From positions 6,172,435 to 6,236,434 of the forward strand of contig OY811984.1 in NCBI GenBank assembly GCA_963681505.1: 64,000 bases of DNA, read 5' to 3'. Shown piece by piece: positions 36,041 through 46,749 of the stretch (position 1 is the stretch's first letter; each line of letters opens with the position of its first letter). The position numbers and the translations under genes are program-made. Source of the DNA: Eunapius fragilis (Eukaryota; Porifera; Demospongiae; Spongillida; Spongillidae). The notes beneath the pieces are model-generated. The model did not search any database, had not been told where the DNA came from, and saw only the letters and a list, made by a program, of their open reading frames with translations.

Positions 36041-36228
36041 CCGAGAGATTCAGTGCGCCACAACACAGGCCAAATCATTTACATCTGATCATTTGAAGCG
36101 CTAAATTTTCCTCCATGATTTACACATACATTCACACATAGGCACACACATACAAAGTACAAATAGCATAGTAAATATTGTATAAATATCTGCCAACCAA
36201 GTTTTCTTTACCATCCCACCTCACTGGA

Positions 36229-39200
36229 TCAACATGGTTCGGCCGGATGTCTAGCCAAAGCTTCTGGCAAAAGATCACCACTCTTCCCTTCAAAGTGAAA
36301 CCTGTAATGTTTATTACAAAAAAAAAGATACAGAAAGTATTTGTATTTCAGAGCTAGTGGAGTTCGGAAGGTCCTGACCTCAAGAAGGAGGTAACAGGTG
36401 TCTGTTCCAGGTTGAACTCTGCTACTGGCACACCGCGGGCTGCCACCATGGGAGCAAACCCCGCAGCAGGGTAGACCACAGATGAAGTACCCACCTTATT
36501 GGGTTAGCAGTGAGCAGTTACAGGGGTGGTCAAGCCAGCCACTCCCCCTTACATGACCACCCACTTGTGCACAGGCCACTCCCCCTTACATGACCACCCA
36601 CTTGTGCACAGGCCACTCCCCCTTACATGACCACCCACTTGTGCACAGGCCACTCCCCCTTACATGGTCACCACTTGTGCACAGGCCACCCCCCCCCTTA
36701 CATGACCACCCACTTGTGCACAGGCCACCCCACCCCCCCCCCTTACATGACCACCCACTTGTGCACAGGCCACCCCCCCCACCCCCCTTACATGACCACC
36801 CACTTGTGCACAGGCCACTCCCCCTTACATGACCACCCACTTGTGCACAGGCCACTCCCCTTACATGTTCACCACTTGTGCACAGGCCACCCCCCCCCCC
36901 CCCTTACATGACCACCCACTTGTGCACAGGCCACCCCTCCCCCCTTACATGACCACCCACTTGTGCACAGGCCACCCCCCCCCACCCCCCTTACATGACC
37001 ACCCACTTGTGCACAGGCCACTCCCCCTTACATGACCACCCACTTGTGCACAGGCCACTCCCCTTACATGTTCACCACTTGTGCACAGGCCACCCCCCCC
37101 CCCCTTACATGACCACCCACTTGTGCACAGGCCACTCCCCTTACATGTTCACCACTTGTGCACAGGCCACCCCCCCCCCCCTTACATGACCACCCACTTG
37201 TGCACAGGCCACCCCTCCCCCCTTACATGACCACCCACTTGTGCACAGGCCACCCCCCCCACCCCCCTTACATGACCACCCACTTGTGCACAGGCCACCC
37301 CCCTTACATGGTCACCCACTTGTACACAGGCCACCCCCCCCCCCCCCCCCCCCTTACATGGTCACCCACTTGTGCACAGGCCACCCCTCCTTACACATGG
37401 TCACCCACTTGTGCACAAGCCACCCCCCTCCCCCCCTACATGACCACCCACTTGTGCAGAGGCCACTCCCTCTTACATGGTCACCCACTTGTGCACGGGC
37501 CAAAGCAATTGGTGCAATTGCAAAAGCCTCTCTACTGGTGAGTTCATAACAATTAAGAAGGCTAAACGTCAGATCTTGCACCCTTGGCGCAAGGGTGTCC
37601 TATGATGTCCAAGAGTTGGCCTATGATGTGCAAGAGGTGTCCTATGATGTCCAAGAGGTGTCCTATGATGTGCAAGAGGTGTCCTATGATGTCCAAGAGG
37701 TGTCCTATGATGTGCAAGAGGTGTCCTATGATGTGCAAGAGGTGTCCTATGATGTCCAAGAGGTGTCCTATGGTGTGCAAGAGGTGCCCTATGATGTCCA
37801 AGAGGTGTCCTATGATGTGCAAGAGGTGTCCTATGATGTACAAGAGGTGTCCTATGATGTCCAAGAGGTGTCCTATGATGTGCAAGAGGTGTCCTATGGT
37901 GTGCAAGAGGTGTCCTATGATGTGCAAGAGGTGTCCTATGATGTGCAAGAGGTGTCCTATGATGTCCAAGAGGTGTCCTATGGTGTGCAAGAGGTGTCCT
38001 ATGATGTGCAAGAGGTGTCCTATGATGTCCAAGAGGTGTCCTATGATGTGCAAGAGGTGTCCTATGGTGTGCAAGAGGTGTCCTATGATGTGCAAGAGGT
38101 GTCCTATGATGTCCAAGAGGTGTCCTATGATGTGCAAGAGGTGTCCTATGATGTGCAAGAGGTGTCCTATGATGTGCAAGAGGTGTCCTATGATGTCCAA
38201 GAGGTGTCCTATGATGTCCAAGAGGTGTCCTATGATGTGCAAGAGGTGTCCTATGATGTGCAAGAGGTGTCCTATGATGTCCAAGAGGTGTCCTATGATG
38301 TGCAAGAGGTGTCCTATGATGTGCAAGAGGTGTCCTATGATGTGCAAGAGGTGTCCTATGATGTGCAAGAGGTGTCCTATGATGTGCAAGAGGTGTCCTA
38401 TGGTGTGCAAGAGGTGTCCTATGATGTACAAGAGGTGTCCTATGGTGTGCAAGAGGTGTCCTATGGTGTGCAAGAGGTGTCCTATGATGTACAAGAGGTG
38501 TCCTATGGTGTGCAAGAGGTGTCCTATGATGTGCAAGAGGTGTCCTATGATGTGCAAGAGGTGTCCTATGATGTGCAAGAGGTGTCCTATGGTGTGCAAG
38601 AGGTGTCCTATGATGTGCAAGAGGTGTCCTATGGTGTGCAAGAGGTGTCCTATGATGTGCAAGAGGTGGCCTATGATGTCCAAGAGGTGTCCTATGATGT
38701 GCAAGAGGTGTCCTATGATGTGCAAGAGGTGTCCTATGATGTGCAAGAGGTGTCCTATGGTGTGCAAGAGGTGTCCTATGATGTGCAAGAGGTGTCCTAT
38801 GATGTGCAAGAAGTGTCCTATGATGTGCAAGAGGTGTCCTATGGTGTGCAAGAGGTGTCCTATGGTGTGCAAGAGGTGTCCTATGATGTACAAGAGGTGT
38901 CCTATGATGTGCAAGAAGTGTCCTATGATGTGCAAGAAGTGTCCTATGATGTGCAAGAGGTGTCCTATGGTGTGCAAGAGGTGTCCTATGATGTACAAGA
39001 GGTGTCCTATGGTGTGCAAGAGGTGTCCTATGATGTGCAAGAGGTGTCCTATGATGTGCAAGAGGTGTCCTATGGTGTGCAAGAGGTGTCCTATGATGTG
39101 CAAGAGGTGTCCTATGATGTGCAAGAGGTGTCCTATGGTGTGCAAGAGGTGTCCTATGATGTGCAAGAGGTGTCCTATGGTGTGCAAGAGGTGTCCTATG

Positions 39201-42200
39201 ATGTGCAAGAGGTGTCCTATGATGTCCAAGAGTTGGCCTATGATGTGCAAGAGGTGTCCTATGATGTGCAAGAGGTGTCCTATGATGTCCAAGAGGTGTC
39301 CTATGGTGTGCAAGAGGTGTCCTATGATGTGCAAGAGGTGTCCTATGGTGTGCAAGAGGTGTCCTATGATGTGCAAGAGGTGTCCTATGGTGTGCAAGAG
39401 GTGTCCTATGATGTGCAAGAGGTGTCCTATGGTGTGCAAGAGGTGTCCTATGATGTGCAAGAGGTGTCCTATGGTGTGCAAGAGGTGTCCTATGATGTGC
39501 AAGAGGTGTCCTATGATGTGCAAGAAGTGTCCTATGATGTGCAAGAGGTGTCCTATGGTGTGCAAGAGGTGTCCTATGATGTACAAGAGGTGTCCTATGG
39601 TGTGCAAGAGGTGTCCTATGATGTGCAAGAGGTGTCCTATGATGTGCAAGAGGTGTCCTATGGTGTGCAAGAGGTGTCCTATGATGTGCAAGAGGTGTCC
39701 TATGATGTGCAAGAGGTGTCCTATGGTGTGCAAGAGGTGTCCTATGATGTGCAAGAGGTGTCCTATGATGTCCAAGAGTTGGCCTATGATGTGCAAGAGG
39801 TGTCCTATGATGTGCAAGAGGTGTCCTATGATGTCCAAGAGGTGTCCTATGGTGTGCAAGAGGTGTCCTATGATGTGCAAGAGGTGTCCTATGGTGTGCA
39901 AGAGGTGTCCTATGATGTGCAAGAGGTGTCCTATGGTGTGCAAGAGGTGTCCTATGATGTGCAAGAGGTGTCCTATGGTGTGCAAGAGGTGTCCTATGAT
40001 GTGCAAGAGGTGTCCTATGGTGTGCAAGAGGTGTCCTATGATGTGCAAGAGGTGTCCTATGGTGTGCAAGAGGTGTCCTATGATGTGCAAGAGGTGTCCT
40101 ATGATGTGCAAGAGGTGTCCTATGGTGTGCAAGAGGTGTCCTATGATGTGCAAGAGGTGTCCTATGGTGTGCAAGAGGTGTCCTATGATGTGCAAGAGGT
40201 GTCCTATGGTGTGCAAGAGGTGTCCTATGATGTGCAAGAGGTGTCCTATGATGTCCAAGAGGTGTCCTATGATGTGCAAGAGGTGTCCTATGATGTGCAA
40301 GAGGTGTCCTATGATGTGCAAGAGGTGTCCTATGATGTCCAAGAGGTGTCCCATGATGTGCAAGAGGTGTCCTATGATGTCCAAGAGGTGTCCTATGATG
40401 TGCAAGAGGTGTCCTATGGTGTGCAAGAGGTGGCCTATGATGTCCAAGAGGTGTCCTATGATGTGCAAGAGGTGTCCTATGATGTCCAAGAGGTGTCCCA
40501 TGATGTGCAAGAGGTGTCCTATGATGTCCAAGAGGTGTCCTATGATGTGCAAGAGGTGTCCTATGGTGTGCAAGAGGTGTCCTATGATGTCCAAGAGGTG
40601 TCCTATGATGTCCAAGAGGTGTCCTATGATGTGCAAGAGGTGTCCTATGGTGTCCAAGAGGTGTCCTATGGTGTGCAAGAGGTGTCCTATGATGTGCAAG
40701 AAGTGTCTAATGATGTGCAAGAGGTGTCCTATGGTGTGCAAGAGGTGTCCTATGATGTCCAAGAGGTGTCCTATGATGTCCAAGAGGTGTCCTATGATGT
40801 GCAAGAGGTGTCCTATGGTGTCCAAGAGGTGTCCTATGGTGTGCAAGAGGTGTCCTATGATGTGCAAGAAGTGTCCTATGATGTGCAAGAGGTGTCCTAT
40901 GGTGTGCAAGAGGTGTCCTATGGTGTGCAAGAGGTGTCCTATGATGTGCAAGAGGTGTCCTATGATGTGCAAGAGGTGTCCTATGATGTGCAAGTGTCCT
41001 ATGGTGTGCAAGAGGTGTCCTATGGTGTGCAAGAAGTGTCCTATGATGTGCAAGAGGTGTCCTATGGTGTGCAAGAGGTGTCCTATGATGTCCAAGAGGT
41101 GTCCTATGATGTGCAAGAGGTGTCCTATGATGTGCAAGAGGTGTCCTATGATGTCCAAGAGGTGTCCATGATGTGCAAGAGGTGTCCTATGGTGTGCAAA
41201 AGGTGTCCTATGATGTGCAAGAGGTGTCCTATGATGTCCAAGAGGTGTCCTATGATGTGCAAGAGGTGTCCTATGATGTGCAAGAGGTGTCCCATTGATC
41301 ATAAAGTATATCACACACATTTCAGACCCCAAAGTATGCCCACAACATTAATCCTTTTAAAAGACCCCAAATGGGCACAATGGATTCAGTGATGGAAATT
41401 TTCGAACATTTCAAAACACATCCTCCCAAATTTCAGGACTTGTTGAAGCTAGATACTCAATAATTTCATCATACCATTCAGCAAATTGGCTTTTTTGAAG
41501 AGTACTTATGGTTTCTTCTGCTTACAAATAGCAATCCTCACAAGTATTACTTCATAACACGGCTTGATGGTATAGTACAGTGAACAAAACCACTCACTCC
41601 CCTTCACACAACACACTATCACACACAGCCCCAGAGCATACCTTTTTAACCCCTCCTTCTCTACCATGGCATCCTTACCAACAAGCACAGGTCACATTCC
41701 AAAAGTGCCTCTGATGCCTGTCTCATTACGTCATCATCCAGCATCTCTCCAAACCACACCACATTTGGTCTCAGAAGACCACCACATGTCTGGTCACTGC
41801 ACCTGGTCGAGCGTGAGAAGGGTAGGGAGGGGGTAGGGGATATGGAGGAGAGAGAGAGGATAATACAGACTTCACACAGAGTGCATGCAGGTGCCAGAAC
41901 CTTGGAAGTTCCTCCAGAGGTATTTTTGCCTCCATACAGTTGGGATCTGGGGCCCTAGAAAACAAAATAAATAACTCCATGTACATGTAATTACAATAAA
42001 CACCTTCAAGCGTTAAACACATGCATGCACATGCCAAATAAGGTCATTGGACAACTTGTATATTGTTCTCATGCATTATGCCATATTTGGAAAGTGCCTC
42101 ACTGGCTTAAACTGGGGGCTATGCATGTGGGCTATGCATTTGGTATGAAGGATCAGACACTATGCAAAAAAAAAATTGGGAATGAAATGGAATGTACAAA

Positions 42201-42808
42201 CCCTTTGTCTTTGAGTGAAGGGACGATAGGACTTTTGGTGTTCTCCTCTACCTTGCCACACTTGGTGCACCGGGTGTCAAACAGTGACCCTGTGAAATGG
42301 GTACGTGCGAGAAGGGGCTCGCTCAGAAGGCAATTAAATGCTTCTCTATCAAATACCATGGAGTTCGACAATTGACTTGGAGCCAGCTCGATGGTGAAGA
42401 CGGTCGATATTCTGCGTAACAACAGTCACCTTCCTTCCCTGAGGCTTGAGCCTGGCTTCGAGCTCTGCAATGGCTCTGTGACCTGCGTTCGGTGCTTTAG
42501 TCCTCATCACCTCGCGGCGGTAGTGATAGAACTCCCATACCAGCGAAGGGTTGGCTTTGAACGCCTCGGGCGTGGCCAGCTGCTGGGCAGCGTACGTGCG
42601 CCACAGACCTCCCGTGCCCCTGTGCACGCGCAGTGATAACGATACCAATACATGGCATTGCCGCCTCTGTTGCTGCTCACCTAAAGGTGGGCACACCACT
42701 TTCGGCACTAATCCCTGCACCGCTGAGAACTACAATACTCTTTGCACTTCCAAGTGCCTCCCTGAACGCTTTCATATCACTCGTAGTTTCATGGCTGTTT
42801 GGTTCCAT
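36229..42808 (-). CDS. SIRT5: Sirtuin 5, NAD-dependent lysine deacylase (desuccinylase)
   Basis: Seven exons in phase: 42681-42808, 42357-42619, 42202-42289, 41901-41954, 41679-41802, 36379-36494, 36229-36301; 281 residues. The NAD motif [14 protein letters not shown] is at residues 30-43. FYHYRREV carries Tyr74 and Arg77, matching the human Tyr102/Arg105 pair that reads acidic acyl groups. TQNIDRLH is followed by the catalytic His at 130 (ELHG). The zinc Cys pairs are RCTKC and RC...TC, then [28 protein letters not shown] and PVAEFN. It removes succinyl, malonyl or glutaryl groups from lysines, mainly in mitochondria. The model begins at MEPNSHE and lacks an obvious presequence, so an upstream alternative start is possible. 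The 5.2 kb intron 5 is almost entirely two minisatellites. Confidence 0.95.
36540..37500. repeat. About 37-44 bp minisatellite in SIRT5 intron 5
   Basis: About 24 units of CCACTTGTGCACAGGCCAC, a C run of variable length, then CCCTTACATGACCA. Unit length varies with the C run (4 to about 20). On the transcribed strand each unit contains CAT|GTAAGG, a good donor-like sequence. Confidence 0.95.
37590..41298. repeat. 21-bp satellite-like array, about 176 copies, in SIRT5 intron 5
   Basis: A 3.7 kb run of GTGTCCTATGATGTGCAAGAG with a few substitutions (GATGTGC, GATGTCC, GGTGTGC, GATGTAC) arranged in higher-order blocks: a segment containing GAGTTGGCC recurs near 39230 and 39775 with the same flanking units. 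The 21-bp period keeps several frames open on both strands, giving spurious proteins over 1200 residues. On the SIRT5 strand each unit ends CATCATAG, acceptor-like but without a strong pyrimidine tract. Confidence 0.97.
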
Positions 42809-42995
42809 TTTAAAAGATCAGGAGCTTTTAATAGAAATATCGTAATCGTGACATCATCATAACCGGTACGTCTCGCCGTACGTTACGTCGCGTCCTCCGA
42901 GCTATAAATACACTCACGTCATCGTATTAGGCCCACGTGATATATAATATCTGAGATCCAAAGGAAGTGCTAGGTTGTGTTTTTACCAGTGAACG
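42809..42995. promoter_or_regulatory. Shared divergent promoter of SIRT5 and CHMP4 copy A
   Basis: 187 bp between the two start codons. Toward CHMP4 there is a TATA-like CTATAAATA (about 42902-42910). Both directions share CRE/ATF-like TGACATCA (about 42851), TTACGTCG, TCACGTCATC (about 42915) and an E-box CCCACGTGAT (about 42931-42940). The last resembles lysosomal CLEAR-type E-boxes, though a single match proves little. Confidence 0.5.
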
Positions 42996-43643
42996 ATGGC
43001 ATCAGCGTTAGCGCGCTTATTCGGAGGTGGGAAGGGCAAGGAAGACCAGCCCTCGCCTCAAGTAGCAATACAGAAGTTGAGAGAGACGGAAGAAATGTTG
43101 GGCAAGAAGTCTGAGTTCCTAGAAAAGAAAATTGCTAAGGAGCTAGCGGCAGCCAAGCAAGCTGGGATGAAAAACAAGAGAGGTAAAAGCGATATATAAA
43201 TATCCCCGACACAAGGCTTCTAGTTATAAAAACGGATAATGTCTGACCTTAGCGTCATCATAGCGTAACGGTTCTCATCATTATATATTTTTATTTTTTA
43301 GCCGCCATGAACGCCCTGAAACGAAAGAAGCGACTCGAGAAACAGCTTCAGCAGATTGACGGAACCCTCTCGACCATCGAGTTTCAGCGTGAGGCCTTGG
43401 AGAATGCCCAGACCAACACTGAGGTCCTCAATAACATGAGCTTCGCAGCCAAGGCTCTGAAGGCGGCTCACCAGCAGTTGTGAGTGACTAATCGCTTGCC
43501 CGTGGCGTGGCGTTAGTCAAGCCAGCAACATTTGTGCGGAAATAACTATTGTCCTAGTGAACCTTGGTGACAGCGTAGCACTAAGGTGGTGCACTGTCAT
43601 GCCCTAACATTCTGGTCCTGGTCACACACACACACACACACAC

Positions 43644-43707
<64 letters not shown>

Positions 43708-44306
43708 GACATACACATCCAAATTTGCCCTGGCATTTAAATATAGTATGGGCAGCTTATACTAACAGTACCGTATTGCTGTTGTAGGGATGTTGATGAT
43801 GTCCAGGACATGATGGACGATATCCAGGAGCAAAATGAGTTATCTGAAGAAATTACAAATGCACTGTCGAGTCCTGTTGGGTTTGGTCAGGATGTGGATG
43901 AGGTAAGCTAACTGAGGGTGGTAGAGGCATTTATGTATTGATATATGTATGAGGCCAGTGAGCAATTGTGTACGCTCTGCTCCACCCACCTTATCTCTTT
44001 TCACTCTCTCGCCACTTAAGGATGAGCTTCTGGCTGAGCTGGAAGGGATGGAGCAGGAAGACCTGGAGAAGGACTTGCTTGAGGTGCCTGCAGGTAGCAG
44101 CAAGTTACCAGAGGACACCATTGGTGTGGACGACCTACCTTCAGTTCGTAAGTGTCTGGACTGGGGGGGGGGGGGGGGGGGGGAACCTGAGCTATTTTTT
44201 ACATCACTTCTAACCTATGTTTGTAACAGCCACCAAGACTCCCAAAGCCAAAGTCAAGAATGATGATGATGATCTCAGAGAGCTAGCCAGCTGGGCCACC
44301 TCATAA
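42996..44306 (+). CDS. CHMP4: CHMP4 (Snf7), ESCRT-III core subunit, copy A
   Basis: Five exons in phase: 42996-43182, 43302-43479, 43788-43902, 44021-44147, 44230-44306; 227 residues, typical for CHMP4/Snf7. The N terminus (MASALARLFGGGKGKED) is the membrane-inserting anchor followed by the basic helices alpha1-alpha2 (AMNALKRKKRLEKQLQQID). The chain then becomes acidic (DDVQDMMDDIQEQNELSEEI, DELLAELEGMEQ). The end, DDLRELASWATS, is the amphipathic helix that binds the Bro1 domain of ALIX. It polymerises on endosomes, the midbody and the nuclear envelope for membrane scission. It is transcribed away from SIRT5. Two further intact copies and one remnant follow within 13 kb. Confidence 0.95.
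43625..43704. repeat. (AC)n microsatellite in CHMP4 copy A intron
   Basis: CA run with one ACAA interruption in the intron between exons 2 and 3. Confidence 0.95.
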
Positions 44307-44980
44307 GGAATATCATGGATCCGCCCCCAACCCTTATGTCCCCTGTACCCTCAGTCCCTTATTGTCAGCATAAATATTCTCATCTGTGTGACAGTTATAA
44401 TTGTGTGTGTGTGTTGTAGCCATATTCTCTGTGGTGTTTACTGGCAGATACTTGTTGAGGACGTTGCCTGCTCGGAAGGTGGGGGGGGATCTAACATAAT
44501 TAATGGACTCCAAACGCGCGTACGCAAGATGTATGCATAATTTAAAAATTCAGGCCACTATAACTTCTAATTTCCAGTGCGTAAGAAAGAAGTTGAGAAC
44601 ATAGGTTCTCTTAAATAATTTGAAAATATTCGCTACGTCCCTTTTCGTTGCCTCGATCCCATACATATATAGACTGCCATGCTAAGAATGTTCTCTCTTA
44701 AAGGGCTGAAGTATATTTATGTTATTGGAATTAGGGATATTAAACTACATGTACATGGAGACGTAGTTACGTAATATTCTTGCCATGGATAATGAATAAC
44801 CGCGCGGGAAAGAACGACGGAGGAAAAAAGGCGATGCATTTCCTCGCATGGTAGCATATGATTTGGAATCGTTCAGGTGACTTCACGCCATCCAAGTGGG
44901 GAAACTTAAAAGAGTGTTCAGGTAAACAATAATGCTAAAGCAAAAACAAAAAGATTCATGGGAATAGTTTTGGTATTAAT
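44307..44980. other. CHMP4 copy A 3' flank
   Basis: No gene. Part of it (about 44510-44680) resembles sequence inside intron 2 of CHMP4 copy D (about 54700-54820). This suggests that duplicated blocks carried non-coding DNA or that both took the same repeat. Confidence 0.4.
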
Positions 44981-44994
44981 ATAGGCGGCGGAGA

Positions 44995-45028
<34 letters not shown>

Positions 45029-46491
45029 AGGGGGGCTATTGCCCCCCCCCCCCCCCCCCATCCCTGCAGATTTTTGGTTACAGATTATACAGGCAGGTAT
45101 ATAAAGGAGTCTATTTTATTACATACGTCGATACAAGAGACAGTCAGTGATCGTTAAGTTCGGTGAGCACCTTGCATCACTTCAATTCCACTTGTGGCAC
45201 GAGTTAGATTCTAATTAACGGTATCGGCACGTGAAGTAAACTTGAACGCTTGTTGCAGTCCGTCATACATGTATCCATAATCCAGACATACCAAGTCTCA
45301 CGCCTCCGGCGTGAGTCTCACGCCTCAGGCTTCTATCTCACGCTCACACGCCCAACGAATGTTTTCTCACGCCTAAACTAAAACACACAGAACAAAAAGT
45401 AATCGCAAATTAATATTGGATAAAGTAAATCATTACACGGCACCCGCCCTCACTACATGTATTGAACCCGGTTATTTGTAGCAAGTTATTTGATTATTTA
45501 TGCTTGCTATAAATTATACCGTACCGCGCGCGCGAGATCGAGCATGGCAGTCCGAGCTGAAAGGTTAGCTTCAGTAGATCAAGATGTGGAATCGGATGAG
45601 ATGTCGGCAAAATCCGTCGGAGCAGCCAAGTACCGCACAAAGTTCCAAAAAGAATGGTTGAAGGTTTACCCCTTTGTTCAAGAAGTTAAAGACAACCCGC
45701 ACAAGTTTCTATGCAATATCTGTATGCGTCAGGTCGCATGTGATCATCAAGGTAAGCACGATATTGAAAGGCATATGGAAAAGGCAATGCACCAGGCTAA
45801 TGTAGAATTTGGTTTGCTAATTGCATACTATTTTTACTACATGCATATGTATCAGAAGTAATCACAATGAAACTCGTTACGTATTCATATTGAATGTTAC
45901 GTGCGGTTGTATCTACTGGAGGCGCCTGAAAAAGCGACTAAGGACTTGACCCCAGGCGCGAGAAACGCTAATAATCGTTTTTCTCACGCCCAGACAGGGC
46001 TATCTCACGCCCAGTTTAACATCGTCTCCCGCCTTGGAAGGTATACCCCTTGGCATCTCTGATAATCGTTTGGTTCAAACGGTATCCATCCTCAGCTTGT
46101 TCGTTTTAATCGATCCTCTGAAGTTATATAGCTAATCTGCATACCAATACCGCTAGCCGTTTGAGGGAAACTTCGTTTCACCATAGATAATAGACTGTGC
46201 AGCACTGCAGACGGCCAAAGGCCAGGCAGAGGATGAAACTTCAGCAGCTAATGAGAAGAGGAAGACGTATTTTGGAGTATTTCCGTAATTGAAATGTGTA
46301 GTTTTAAATACTTTCTGCGTGTATCTTGTACATTAATTAGCCGATATCGTAGCGCACAGCGTAATAAAATTAGATCGAGGGAAAAACAATCGACATGAAA
46401 AAGTAAAATACCCCCCCCTCCCCCTCACAGTTTTATATCCGTAGCCACTACTTTTCCGCCCCCCCAGGTTTATTTAGCTTCCGCCGCCTAT
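44981..46491. mobile_element. DNA transposon-like element with TIRs, subterminal repeats and a zinc-finger ORF
   Basis: The left end ATAGGCGGCGGA and right end TCCGCCGCCTAT are perfect 12-bp inverted repeats, followed inward by G/C homopolymer runs on both sides. The motif TCTCACGCC occurs at 45296, 45316 and 45365 on the left (plus a TCTCACGCT variant at 45336) and at 45982 and 46003 on the right, framing a single BED-like zinc-finger ORF. Subterminal repeat clusters are typical transposase binding sites. No catalytic domain is present, so the element is either non-autonomous or a remnant. A clear target-site duplication was not found. Confidence 0.6.
45544..45861 (+). CDS. BED/C2H2-like zinc-finger protein inside the TIR element
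   Basis: 105 codons from ATG at 45544. After an acidic lead, KYRTKFQKEWLKVYPFVQE precedes FLCNICMRQVACDHQGKHDI and ERHMEKAMHQ. The CxxC followed by HxxxxHxxxxxH spacing resembles BED-type or hAT-transposase N-terminal zinc fingers. The last 20 residues are hydrophobic and may be read-through beyond a lost exon boundary. A possible further exon lies at 46206-46290 (TAKGQAEDETSAANEKRK, then a stop). It could be a DNA-binding remnant of the element's transposase or a protein captured by it. Confidence 0.55.
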   Translation: MAVRAERLASVDQDVESDEMSAKSVGAAKYRTKFQKEWLKVYPFVQEVKDNPHKFLCNICMRQVACDHQGKHDIERHMEKAMHQANVEFGLLIAYYFYYMHMYQK

Positions 46492-46749
46492 GGTATATCA
46501 TGAAGGATGCTGGTAGATGCTGCTAGTTTAATGACTAGACCCTCCAACCTGGCAAAAAGCGGGCATGTATTATTTCATCGGTTTAGGTCTGTCTGCGCAA
46601 CTGGTATGATATGTGTGCATACATGTGCTGTATGTATACAAGGTCTCTTTCGGCGCGCGGCAATGAAACAGGTGGTAAAAAGTGAAAGCGGAATTGCCAT
46701 AAACCACCGGCAGACGTGACGTCAAAGGGCATCAACTTCTGCGGCTAAG

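Noticed and set aside
37562-41392. Frames of 1195-1265 residues on both strands (MCKRCPM, YDVQEVS and IIGHLLH repeats)
   Set aside because: Artefact of a 21-bp intronic satellite inside SIRT5; the true exons lie on either side and are in phase.
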